Notes under the pieces: generated by a model | The model's database searches: none | Seen by the model: the letters and a program-made list of their open reading frames with translations, nothing else | What the model was told of the DNA's origin: nothing | In this document: positions 9,101 through 18,275 of the stretch, in pieces | How positions within the stretch are numbered: position 1 is the first letter of the stretch | How the letters are laid out: each line of letters begins with the position of its first letter | Translations under genes and position numbers: made by a program | Assembly (NCBI GenBank): GCA_018970445.1 | Contig: JAGWWF010000001.1 | Location: 124,001 to 188,000, forward strand | DNA length: 64,000 bases | Source of the DNA: Alphaproteobacteria bacterium | GTDB taxonomy: Bacteria; Pseudomonadota; Alphaproteobacteria; Sphingomonadales; Sphingomonadaceae | Direction: 5' to 3'

Positions 9101-10318
9101 ATGACCGTGGACCTGCTCGCGAAATATGATCCGCTGATCGCCGAACATGCCGGGCTGCTGGCCACCGGCATCCGCGATCCGTTCGGCATCGTGATGGACG
9201 AGGTGCTGTCGCCCACCCAGGCCATCATCAAGGGCAAGGCCACCATCCTCCTGGGCACCTACAACTACATGGGCATGACCTTCGATGCCGATGTGGTGGC
9301 CGCCGGCCAGGCCGCCCTGCGCGACTATGGCGCCGGCACCACCGGCAGCCGCGTGCTGAACGGCACCTATCAGACGCACAAGGAATGCGAAGCCGCGCTG
9401 AAGGATTTTTACGGCATGGCGCATGCCATGGTGTTTTCCACCGGCTATCAGGCCAATCTGGGCATGGTCTCCACGCTGGCCGGCAAGGGCGATTTCATCA
9501 TCCTCGATGCCGACAGCCATGCCTCCATCTATGATGGCTGCAAGATGTCCAACGCCGATATCGTGCGTTTCCGCCACAATGATGCCGCCGATCTGGAAAA
9601 GCGGCTGAAGCGGCTGCCGGCCGACGCCGGCAAGCTGGTGGTGCTGGAAGGCGTCTATTCGATGCTGGGCGATGTCGCCCCGCTGCCCGAACTGGTGGCC
9701 ATCGCCAAGGCGCACGGGGCGATGGTGCTGGTGGATGAAGCCCATGGCATGGGCTTTTTCGGCGCGCATGGCCGCGGCGTGTACGAAGAACAGGGCGTGG
9801 CGGACGACGTTGATTTCGTTGTCGGCACCTTTTCCAAATCGGTCGGCACGGTGGGCGGTTTCTGCGTGTCGAACCATCCCCGGTTCGAGATCCTGCGCCT
9901 GGTCTGCCGGCCCTACACCTTCACCGCCTCGCTGCCGCCCGCCGTGGTGGCCAGCGCCGCCACCTCCATCCGCAAGCTGATGACCGCGCACGACAAGCGC
10001 GCCCGGCTGTGGGAGGCGACGCGCCGGCTGCACGGCGGCCTGAAGGCGCGCGGCTTCCGCCTGGCCACCGACACGCCGGAAAGCGCCATCGTGTCGGTGC
10101 TGATGCCCGATCAGGAAACCACGGCGCTGATGTGGTCCACGCTGATCGATCTGGGCGTCTATGTGAACATGAGCCGCCCGCCCGCCACCCCGGCCGGCGT
10201 GTTCCTGCTGCGCTGTTCCATCTGCGCCCTGCATTCGGATGAACAGATCGACACCGTGCTCGGCCGCTTTGAACAGGCGGCGCAGCTGTGCAATCTGGCC
10301 CGCAACCAGGCCGCCTGA
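9101..10318 (+). CDS. spt: Serine palmitoyltransferase (alpha-oxoamine synthase family)
   Basis: YNYMGMTFDADVV, GTTGSRVLNGTYQTHKECE, DEAHGMGFFGAHGRG, PLP-lysine motif GTFSKSVGTVGGF; next to ACP. Confidence 0.93.
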   Translation: MTVDLLAKYDPLIAEHAGLLATGIRDPFGIVMDEVLSPTQAIIKGKATILLGTYNYMGMTFDADVVAAGQAALRDYGAGTTGSRVLNGTYQTHKECEAALKDFYGMAHAMVFSTGYQANLGMVSTLAGKGDFIILDADSHASIYDGCKMSNADIVRFRHNDAADLEKRLKRLPADAGKLVVLEGVYSMLGDVAPLPELVAIAKAHGAMVLVDEAHGMGFFGAHGRGVYEEQGVADDVDFVVGTFSKSVGTVGGFCVSNHPRFEILRLVCRPYTFTASLPPAVVASAATSIRKLMTAHDKRARLWEATRRLHGGLKARGFRLATDTPESAIVSVLMPDQETTALMWSTLIDLGVYVNMSRPPATPAGVFLLRCSICALHSDEQIDTVLGRFEQAAQLCNLARNQAA

Positions 10319-10401
10319 TTTCTTCATGACGCAGCCCGGCCGGGCGGCTATAGCAGGGCCGCCCGGTCGCCATCGCGCCCGGCAGGGGATGTCACCGCGG
10401 C

Positions 10402-11616
10402 GTGTTCAAGCGCATTGATCGTTATGTGTTCGGCCTGATCCTGGTGCCGCTGATCGGCACGCTGGTGGTGGCCGCGATGCTGCTGGTGCTGGATCGCATG
10501 CTGCGGCTATTCGATTTCGTCATCAACGAAGGCGGCCCGGTCAATGTCGTGTGGCGCATGCTGGGCAATCTCTTGCCCGAATATCTGTCGCTGGGCATTC
10601 CGATCGGCGTGATGCTGGGCACGCTGCTGGCCTTTCGCCGGCTGGCGCTGTCGTCGGAACTGGATTCGCTGCTGGCCGTCGGCATGTCCTATGGCCGGCT
10701 GCTGCGGGTGCCGTTCCTGTTTGCCGTGGTGTTTGCCGTGGTCAATCTGGGCATTGTCGGCTGGTTGCAGCCGGTCACCCGCTATGCCTATGAAAATCTG
10801 CGCTTTGAGCTGCGGTCGGGCGCGCTGGGGGCCTCGATCAAGGTGGGCGAATTTGCCAATCTGGGCGGCGGCATGACGCTGCGGGTGGAAGAATCGCGCA
10901 ACCAGGGTGCTGATCTGCGCGGCCTGTTCGTGCGCGGCAGCAAGAATGGCCAGACCATTGCCGCCACCGCCGCCTATGGCCAGTTCCTGGCCACCGATGA
11001 TCCCGAAACCATCCTGCTGCGCCTGCAGCAGGGCACGCTGGTGCACAGCCCGTCACCGGGGGCAAACCCACGCGTGCTGTCCTTCTCCCAGCATGATGTG
11101 CCGATCCCGCTGCCGGAAATGGTGGCGTTCCGCAAACGCGGCGAAGGCAATCTGGAAGCCACGCTGCCCGAATTGCTGCGCAGCATGACCAGCGGCGACA
11201 CGGCCGAATTGCGGCGCAGCGCGGCTGCCACCTTTCACCGCCGCATCGTTCAGTGCGTGATCATGTTCGTGCTGCCGTTCCTGGCGGTGGCGATGGCGGT
11301 GCCGCCCAAACGCTCCACCTCGGCGCTGGGGGTGTTCCTGTCGATCATCGCGCTCGTCACCTTCCACAAGCTCACCGAATATGGCGAGCGCATGGGCGCG
11401 CTGGGCCGGGTGGATCCGGTGCTGGCCCAGTGGCTGCCCTATGCGCTGTTCTTTGGCCTGGCGCTGTGGATGTTCCGCGTGCTGGCGCGGCCCGGCGGCC
11501 AGCCGATCGGCGCGCTCGATCGCTGGTTCGGCGCAGTCAGCGGCCTGGTGTCCGGCCTTGCCGCCCGGCTGGTGCGCCGCCAGCGCTGGTCTGATGACGT
11601 GCTGTCGGCGGGATAG
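10402..11616 (+). CDS. lptF: LptF/YjgP-YjgQ family permease
   Basis: MFKRIDRYVFGLILVPLIGTLVVAAMLLVLDRMLRLFDFV N-terminus; GTG start. Confidence 0.87.
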   Translation: MFKRIDRYVFGLILVPLIGTLVVAAMLLVLDRMLRLFDFVINEGGPVNVVWRMLGNLLPEYLSLGIPIGVMLGTLLAFRRLALSSELDSLLAVGMSYGRLLRVPFLFAVVFAVVNLGIVGWLQPVTRYAYENLRFELRSGALGASIKVGEFANLGGGMTLRVEESRNQGADLRGLFVRGSKNGQTIAATAAYGQFLATDDPETILLRLQQGTLVHSPSPGANPRVLSFSQHDVPIPLPEMVAFRKRGEGNLEATLPELLRSMTSGDTAELRRSAAATFHRRIVQCVIMFVLPFLAVAMAVPPKRSTSALGVFLSIIALVTFHKLTEYGERMGALGRVDPVLAQWLPYALFFGLALWMFRVLARPGGQPIGALDRWFGAVSGLVSGLAARLVRRQRWSDDVLSAG

Positions 11617-11619
11617 GCC

Positions 11620-12708
11620 ATGGCGATCTTCCCCTCGCGCACCATTGCCTGGTACACCGCGCGCATGTTCCTGGTGCGGGTGGCGGCGTTCATCCTCGGC
11701 CTCACCATCATCCTGCAATCGCTCGATCTCCTGTCGGAAAGCGGCAAGGTGCTGGCCGCCGCCGGCAACACCGAGGCGGATCTGTGGGTCTATGTCTCCT
11801 TGCGCGCGCCGCAGATCGTGCAGCTGTTCCTGCCCTTTTCGGTGCTGCTCGCCACGCTGGTCACCCTCGCCACCCTGAACCAGAACAGCGAGGTGGTGAT
11901 CTTCAAGGCCGCCGGCATGTCGGCGCACCACATCTTGGCGCCGCTGGTGCTGGCCGCGCTGGGCGTGGCGGCGGCCAATTTCGCCTGGAACGAACGCATC
12001 GCCACACGGTCCAGCGCCACGCTGAAGGCCTGGCAGGAGGCCGAATATCGCAAGCTGCCCAAGGCGGCGGCGGCGCGCACGCAAAGCTGGGTGCGTGGCG
12101 GCGATGATCTGTTCCACGCGCAAGCGGTGAGCGGTCGCGGCGCGGCGACAAGGCTGGATGATGTCACCATCTATGATCGGCGCGGCAACCGGCTGGTGCA
12201 GGTGGTGATGGCGGCCAGCGCCACGCCGGCAGCCGGCGGCTGGCAATTGCGCGATGTGCGGCTGTTCGATGTGGCCAGCGGCGGGCTGGAAACCCGCGAC
12301 CGTCTGCTGTTCGCAACCGATGTGCTGCCGCGCCAGTTCACCGTGGCCAGCATCAACCCCAATTTCGTCGCGCTGTGGGATTTGTGGCCACAGATTGCCG
12401 AACAGCGCGCCGCCGGCAAATCCACCGACGTGCTGGAAGCGGCGGCCTGGCACAAGATTTCGGGGCCTTTGTCGGCGGTGCTGATGCCATTGCTGGGCGC
12501 CGTGGCGGCTTTTGGGCTGGCGCGATCGGGCAAGTTGTTCGTGCGCGCCGTGATCGGCATGGCGCTGGGCTTCGCCTTTTTCGTGGCCGACAATTTCATG
12601 CTGGCGATGGGCAATTTCGGCACGGTGCCGCCGCTGATGGCGGCCTGGTCGCCGTTCATCCTGTTCCTGCTGATCGGCGAGGCCGTGCTGATCCGCACCG
12701 AGGAATGA
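11620..12708 (+). CDS. lptG: LptG/YjgP-YjgQ family permease
   Basis: TIAWYTARMFLVRVAAFILGLTIILQSLDLLSESGKVL... LATLVTLATLNQNSEVVIFKAAGMSAHHIL. Confidence 0.87.
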   Translation: MAIFPSRTIAWYTARMFLVRVAAFILGLTIILQSLDLLSESGKVLAAAGNTEADLWVYVSLRAPQIVQLFLPFSVLLATLVTLATLNQNSEVVIFKAAGMSAHHILAPLVLAALGVAAANFAWNERIATRSSATLKAWQEAEYRKLPKAAAARTQSWVRGGDDLFHAQAVSGRGAATRLDDVTIYDRRGNRLVQVVMAASATPAAGGWQLRDVRLFDVASGGLETRDRLLFATDVLPRQFTVASINPNFVALWDLWPQIAEQRAAGKSTDVLEAAAWHKISGPLSAVLMPLLGAVAAFGLARSGKLFVRAVIGMALGFAFFVADNFMLAMGNFGTVPPLMAAWSPFILFLLIGEAVLIRTEE

Positions 12709-12750
12709 TTGCCCCCAAACCGCCTTGATTGGCTTTTATCAGCACCCGTG

Positions 12751-13905
12751 ATGAGCAGCATCACCCTCAAGCGCGTCGACAGCGCCGCCGATCGCAAGGC
12801 CTTCGTCAATCTGCCCTGGGCGCTCTATGCCGATGATCCGCACTGGGTGCCGCCGCTGAAAAGCGAAATGCTGGGCCTGATCGGCGGCATCAAGACCAAT
12901 CCCTGGTTCGGCCATGCCGAAGCTGCCCTGTGGCTGGCCTTCAAGGATGGCCGGCCGGTGGGCCGCATTTCGGCCCAGGTCGATCAACTGGCCATCGCCC
13001 CCGGTGCGCCAGGCGGCGGCCCCGGCACCGGCCATTGGGGCATGTTCGAATGCATCGACGATGCCGCGGTGGCCGCTGCGCTGTTCACCGCCGCCGAAGA
13101 CTGGCTGCGCGGCCGCGGCATGACCCGCGCGCTGGGGCCGTTCAGCCTGTCGATCTGGGATGAGCCGGGCCTGCTGGTGCAGGGTTTCGACGGGCCGCCC
13201 ACCGTGATGATGGGCCATCACCGCGCCTGGTATGAACGGCTGGTCACGGCGCGCGGCTATCAGGGCGTGAAGGATCTGCACTGCTGGTCGCTGCCGATCG
13301 CCCAGCCGTTTCCGGAAATGGCCCAGCGCATCGTCGCCTTCAGCGAACGCAACGCCAAGCTGGTGACGCGCAAGGTGAACAAGGCCAATTTCGATGCCGA
13401 AGCGGCGCTGATCCTCGATATCCTCAACGATGCCTGGTCCGACAATTGGGGCTTTGTGCCGCTCACCCCGGCCGAAATCGCCTATGTCGGCAAGAAGCTG
13501 AAACCGATCATCTTTGAAGATCTGGTGCGCATCGCCGAATATGAAGGCGTGCCCGTCGGCTTCATGATCACCCTGCCCGACATCAACGAACTGACGCGCG
13601 ATCTGAACGGCAGCTTGTTTCCCTTCGGCTGGGCCAAATTGCTGTGGCGGCTGCGCGCGCCCAAGGTCAGGCGCATGCGCGTGCCCTTGATGGGCATCCG
13701 GAAATCGCTGCAGGGCCACCGCGTTGCCAGCCTGATGGCCTTCCAGATGATTGAATACATCCGCCGCAGCGCCGTGGCCGACTTCGGCGCCACCGAAGGC
13801 GAAATCGGCTGGATTCTCGACGACAACGGCCCCATGCGCTCCATCGCCGACGCGCTGGAAAGCCACGTGACCCGCACCTATCGGGTGTTCGAACGCGCCT
13901 TGTGA
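12751..13905 (+). CDS. GNAT-like N-acyltransferase, candidate bacterial ceramide synthase (bCerS type)
   Basis: PWALYADDPHWVPPLKSEMLGLI... GPFSLSIWDEPGLLVQGFDGPP... large GNAT-fold family protein co-oriented with SPT/LptFG. Confidence 0.72.
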   Translation: MSSITLKRVDSAADRKAFVNLPWALYADDPHWVPPLKSEMLGLIGGIKTNPWFGHAEAALWLAFKDGRPVGRISAQVDQLAIAPGAPGGGPGTGHWGMFECIDDAAVAAALFTAAEDWLRGRGMTRALGPFSLSIWDEPGLLVQGFDGPPTVMMGHHRAWYERLVTARGYQGVKDLHCWSLPIAQPFPEMAQRIVAFSERNAKLVTRKVNKANFDAEAALILDILNDAWSDNWGFVPLTPAEIAYVGKKLKPIIFEDLVRIAEYEGVPVGFMITLPDINELTRDLNGSLFPFGWAKLLWRLRAPKVRRMRVPLMGIRKSLQGHRVASLMAFQMIEYIRRSAVADFGATEGEIGWILDDNGPMRSIADALESHVTRTYRVFERAL

Positions 13906-13954
13906 ACCCGGCGCGGCCACCCGGCGCGCCATCGGGCTGGCCACGTCCGCCCCG

Positions 13955-14962
13955 TCAGATCTCCACGCAGATCTTGCCGAAATGCCGGCCTGATTCCTGG
14001 TGGCGGAAGGCCGCGCCCAGTTCGGCGAGCGGGAACTGCGCATCGATCACCGGGCGCATGCCGTTCTGGTTGATCGCGCGGATCATCTCCTGCTGCTGGC
14101 GGCGGGTGCCGACGGTGATGCCGATCAGGCGGATCTGCTTGGCCATCAGCTGCACGGTGGCGACCGGGCCGACATAGCCGGCCAGCACGCCGATCAGGCT
14201 GATATGGCCGCCCACCGCGCAGGCAGTGATCGATTCGGGCATGGTGCCGGCACCGCCAATCTCGATCACATGGTCCACGCCGCGCCCCTGCGTCAGCTTC
14301 ATCGCCTCGCTGCCCCAGCCGGGGGTGGACTTGTAGTTGATCAGATGATCGGCACCCATCGCCGCCAGCCGCGCCAGCTTCTCGTCGCTGCTGCTGGTGG
14401 CGATCACGGTGGCCCCCATCATCTTGGCGAACTGCACGGCAAAGATCGAAACCCCGCCCGTGCCCTGCACCAGCACGACATCGCCGGCCTGTACCTGGCC
14501 TTCCGGCACCAGCGCCCGCCACGCGGTCAACCCGGCACAGGTGAGGGTGGCGGCTTCGGCATGGCTGTAACCGAAAGGCGCATGGGTGAAGCTGGTCGCC
14601 GGGGCGATCACCTGTTCCACCGCATAGCCATCGGCACCATCGCCCGGCACGCCGGCAAAGCCCGCCATGTTGGGCCGGCCATCCAGCCAGCCGGGGAAGA
14701 AGGTGGAAACGACCATGTCGCCCGGCCGGAACTCGGTCACGCCCTCGCCCACGGCCAGCACCTCGCCGGCCCCGTCGCTCATCGGAATGCGGCCATCGGG
14801 GGTGGGGATGCCGCCGACCACGACGATATAATCATGATAATTCAGGCTGGACGCGCGCAGCCGCACCTTGATCTGGCCGGGGCCGGGGTCGCCCGGTTCG
14901 GCCATGTCCTCGTGGCGCAGATTGTCGATGCCGGCGGGGTGGCGGAGGCGGATGGCTTTCAT
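13955..14962 (-). CDS. Zinc-binding dehydrogenase / NADPH:quinone oxidoreductase family
   Basis: MDR-family GroES-like N-terminus and VLVQGTGGVSIFAVQFAKMMGATVIATSSSDEKL. Confidence 0.9.
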   Translation of the reverse strand: MKAIRLRHPAGIDNLRHEDMAEPGDPGPGQIKVRLRASSLNYHDYIVVVGGIPTPDGRIPMSDGAGEVLAVGEGVTEFRPGDMVVSTFFPGWLDGRPNMAGFAGVPGDGADGYAVEQVIAPATSFTHAPFGYSHAEAATLTCAGLTAWRALVPEGQVQAGDVVLVQGTGGVSIFAVQFAKMMGATVIATSSSDEKLARLAAMGADHLINYKSTPGWGSEAMKLTQGRGVDHVIEIGGAGTMPESITACAVGGHISLIGVLAGYVGPVATVQLMAKQIRLIGITVGTRRQQQEMIRAINQNGMRPVIDAQFPLAELGAAFRHQESGRHFGKICVEI

Positions 14963-15015
14963 CGGATCGAGGCTCCCTGGGGTTCAGGGCAGCCTAGACC
15001 GGTATGGCCTGCAAT

Positions 15016-15041
15016 CTCCCCTCCCCTTCAGGGGAGGGGGC
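15016..15041. repeat. GC-rich intergenic palindrome (ctcccctccccttcaggggaggggg)
   Basis: Inverted repeat visible directly in the sequence. Confidence 0.7.
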
Positions 15042-15181
15042 GGGGGTGGGGGTGTGCCGCAAACCCAGACCCGCCGTGTCGAAGCGCTAGGCCACGGCCG
15101 GCGGCAAAGCCGCCGAGTCCGTGTTGGGAGGAGGAAGGAAGAAGAAAGAGCGTGGCGGAGCCACGCCGTCAGACGAGTCAA

Positions 15182-15208
15182 AACGGGCGGGGAAGGCCCG
15201 CCCGTTTC
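15182..15208. repeat. Perfect 11-bp stem hairpin aaacgggcggg/cccgcccgttt in a palindrome-dense intergenic region
   Basis: Arms 15182-15192 and 15198-15208 are exact reverse complements. Confidence 0.8.
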
Positions 15209-15273
15209 GCTCGCTGGCCGAGCTTGCGCGAGTCGGTGTCCATCGCTGCGCGATAGCCACGCGCCGCGCGGCG

Positions 15274-16284
15274 CTATGCCCACCCTTCCAGAACGATATC
15301 CGGCGGCCGGTGCCCATCCACCCACACGCGGATGTTGGCGATCACCTTTTCGCCCATCGCCTGCCGGCCTTCGAAGGTGGCGCTGCCCATGTGCGGCAGC
15401 AGCACCACGCTGTTCATGGCCAGCAGGCGCGGGTCCACCGCCGGTTCATGTTCGAACACGTCCAGCCCCGCCCCGGCGATCTGGCCGCGCGCCAGCGCCT
15501 CGCACAGGGCGTTTTCATCGACGATCTCGCCGCGCGCGGCGTTGATGAGATAGGCGCTCTTCTGCATCAGGGCAAAGCGGCGGGCATCGATCAGATGGTG
15601 GGTATCGGGCGTGTGCGGGCAATTGATGCTGATGATGTCCACCCGCGCCAGCATGGCATCCAGATCGGCCCACCAGGTCGCTTCCATCTCGGCCTCGATG
15701 CTGGGCGGCAGGCGGTGGCGGTTGTGATAATGCACGGTCAGGCCAAAGGCGCGGGCGCGGCGGGCGACCGCGCTGCCGATGCGGCCCATGCCGATGATGC
15801 CCAGCCGCTTGCCGGTGATGCGGTGGCCCAGCATGCCGGTGGGCGACCAGCCGGCCCATTCATTGGCGCGCACCAGCTTCTCGCCGGCGCCCAGCCGGCG
15901 CGGCACCGTCAGGATCAGCGCCATCACCATGTCGGCGGTGTCATCGGTCAACACGCCGGGCGTGTTGGTCACCACCACGCGGGCGGCGCGGGCGGCGTGC
16001 AGATCGATATGATCCACCCCCACCCCGAAATTGGCGCACAGCTTCAGCCGGCCGGCCGCCGCCGCCGCGGCAAACACCGCGGCATCCAGATGATCGGTCA
16101 CCGTGGGCACCAGCACGTCGCAGCGGCCGGCGGCATCGGCCAGCTGATCGGCGGTGAACGGCGTGTCGGTCAGGTTCAGCTCGACATCGAACAGTTCGGC
16201 CATGCGGGTTTCCACCGCCTGCGGCAGGCGGCGGGTGACGATGACCTTTGGGCGCCCAGGGGAGGGCTTGGGTGTGTTGGGCAT
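15274..16284 (-). CDS. D-2-hydroxyacid dehydrogenase (glyoxylate/hydroxypyruvate reductase-like)
   Basis: LCANFGVGVDHIDLHAA, LGIIGMGRIGSAVARRARAF, LINAARGEIVDENAL, LLPHMGSATFE. Confidence 0.92.
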   Translation of the reverse strand: MPNTPKPSPGRPKVIVTRRLPQAVETRMAELFDVELNLTDTPFTADQLADAAGRCDVLVPTVTDHLDAAVFAAAAAAGRLKLCANFGVGVDHIDLHAARAARVVVTNTPGVLTDDTADMVMALILTVPRRLGAGEKLVRANEWAGWSPTGMLGHRITGKRLGIIGMGRIGSAVARRARAFGLTVHYHNRHRLPPSIEAEMEATWWADLDAMLARVDIISINCPHTPDTHHLIDARRFALMQKSAYLINAARGEIVDENALCEALARGQIAGAGLDVFEHEPAVDPRLLAMNSVVLLPHMGSATFEGRQAMGEKVIANIRVWVDGHRPPDIVLEGWA

Positions 16285-16359
16285 GGCGGCTTCCGGCAAC
16301 TGTGATGTGGCGCGGTGAAGGCTTGCGCGGCCACGGCCAACCGGTCAAGAGGAAGTGCC

Positions 16360-16911
16360 ATGACCCTGCTGCCGTTTCGTTCCCTGATCTGCCTGTTGCT
16401 GCCCCTGGGCTTCGCCGCCGCGCCGGCCGCGGCTGCCACCGCCTGCCTGCGCAGCGACAGCGGTGCCACGCCGGTGGAGCGGGACGATGGCACCACCAAT
16501 TTGTGCACACCGCGCTTTGTGTCGATCAAGAGCGGCAGTGCGATGCTGCGCGCCGGGCCGGGCGACCGCTTTCCCATCCTGTGGGAATACAGGCGCGCCG
16601 GCCTGCCGATGGAGGTGCTGCAGGAATATGAGATCTGGCGCAAGGTGCGCGATCCGGCCGGCGTGGTGGGCTGGATGCAGAAGGCGCTGCTGACCAGGCA
16701 GCGCACCGCCATCATCACCGGGCAGACGCGGCTGCTCTATGTGTCACCCGATGTCAAAAGCCGCATTGCCTGGCGCATCGCGCCCGGCGCCGTGGTGATG
16801 GTGACGCTGTGCGAAGACATGTGGTGCCGGGTAAGCCGCGATGGCCGCTCCGGTTATATCCTGCGCGAGCATATGTGGGGCACCTACCGGCGCGAGAAGA
16901 TCGAGGGTTAA
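16360..16911 (+). CDS. Secreted SH3-domain protein
   Basis: Signal peptide followed by SIKSGSAMLRAGPGDRFPILWEYRRAGLPMEVLQEYEIWRKVRD and WCRVSRDGRSGYILREHMWG. Confidence 0.85.
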   Translation: MTLLPFRSLICLLLPLGFAAAPAAAATACLRSDSGATPVERDDGTTNLCTPRFVSIKSGSAMLRAGPGDRFPILWEYRRAGLPMEVLQEYEIWRKVRDPAGVVGWMQKALLTRQRTAIITGQTRLLYVSPDVKSRIAWRIAPGAVVMVTLCEDMWCRVSRDGRSGYILREHMWGTYRREKIEG

Positions 16912-18275
16912 CGCGCCAGCCGCCCGCCGCCCTTCACGAACAGCATCAGCCCCAGCCCGATCACCAGCAGGCCGATCACCGGCCAGAAGCCCGCCGCCTG
17001 GCTGCCGCTGGCCCGCGTGGCCTGTTCCACCAGCAGCGGCCCCAGCCACATGGTGGCCGAACCGGCCAGCGCATACAGCCCGAAATAGGCCCCCAGCTGT
17101 TCGGGCGGGGCAATGCGGGTGAGCAGGGTGCGCGACGAGGCATAGGCCGCGGTGATGGTGATGGCCAGCCCGCAGCCCAGCGCCAGAAAGCCCAGTTCGG
17201 GCAGGCTGGCATAGACCGGGCTGCCCCACACCGGCCTGGCCGACACGGCGGCAAAGCCGATATGGCCGCGATCGGTGCCGATCACCGCCAGTTCCAGGCC
17301 GATCAGGGCCAGCAATTCCAGCATCAGCGCGGGGCGCGGGCCGATGGCGCCATCCAGCCGGCCGGCCAGCAGCCCGCCGGCCACCGCCGCCGTGCTGAGC
17401 AGCAGGCCATAGCCCAGCATTTCCAGCGTGCCCCAGCCCATCACCCCGCTGGCAAAGATGCCGCCAAACAGCAGGATGGCGGTGAGGCCATCGGTGAACA
17501 ACATGCGCGCCAGCAGATAGAGCAGCACATTGGCATTGCCGCGGGCATTGGCGAACAGCCGCACCAGATCGGCGATGCCGCCGGCCAGCGCACCGGCCAG
17601 CGTGGCACCGCTGCGCGGCCGGTCGGGCACCAGGGCGAACAGCGGCAGGCTGCCCAGCGCCATCAGCAGCGCCACGATCGGCCCGGTGATGCGCGCCGGT
17701 TCGCCCAGCGCCGGATCCAGGCCCAGCAGCGGGCGATCCGGCAGAAACGGCAGATCGATGCTGCCGGGCAGGGCAAAGGCATAAAGCACCAGCAACAGCA
17801 GCGCCACCGACACGGCATTGCCCGCTGCCAGCCCGGCCCCGCTGGCCCGCGCCGCGCCGGCTGCACCGGCCGCCGGCACCAGCAGGGCATTGTGCAGCAT
17901 GTCGTGCGCGGCCAGCAGCCAGGTCATGGTGGCACCGGCCGCCACCACCCAGGCCACGCCCAGCAGCGGTTCGGGTGCGCCCCTGGGCGTGACGAACCAC
18001 AGGCTGGCGCAGATGCACACCATCGCCATCGTCACCAGCGCCAGCAGCGGCTTGCGCGGGCCCAGCCGATCAACCGCCGCGCCCAGCACCGGCATGGATG
18101 CCATCACCGCCCAGCCGCCCCATTTGCCGCCCGCCGCGATCAGCGCCTGGCCTTCCACCGGATTGCCCACCACCTGGGCCACGAACCAGGGCGCAAAGAT
18201 ATAGATGGAAATCAGGATCACATAGGGATCGCGCCCCCCCTGCGCCGCCACCCAGGCCAGGGCCGCCCGGTTCAA
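16908..18275 (-). CDS. MFS transporter, UMF1/Atg22-like
   Basis: Multi-helix protein with DRLGPRKPLLALVTMAMV; TTG start. Confidence 0.75.
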   Translation of the reverse strand: MNRAALAWVAAQGGRDPYVILISIYIFAPWFVAQVVGNPVEGQALIAAGGKWGGWAVMASMPVLGAAVDRLGPRKPLLALVTMAMVCICASLWFVTPRGAPEPLLGVAWVVAAGATMTWLLAAHDMLHNALLVPAAGAAGAARASGAGLAAGNAVSVALLLLVLYAFALPGSIDLPFLPDRPLLGLDPALGEPARITGPIVALLMALGSLPLFALVPDRPRSGATLAGALAGGIADLVRLFANARGNANVLLYLLARMLFTDGLTAILLFGGIFASGVMGWGTLEMLGYGLLLSTAAVAGGLLAGRLDGAIGPRPALMLELLALIGLELAVIGTDRGHIGFAAVSARPVWGSPVYASLPELGFLALGCGLAITITAAYASSRTLLTRIAPPEQLGAYFGLYALAGSATMWLGPLLVEQATRASGSQAAGFWPVIGLLVIGLGLMLFVKGGGRLAR

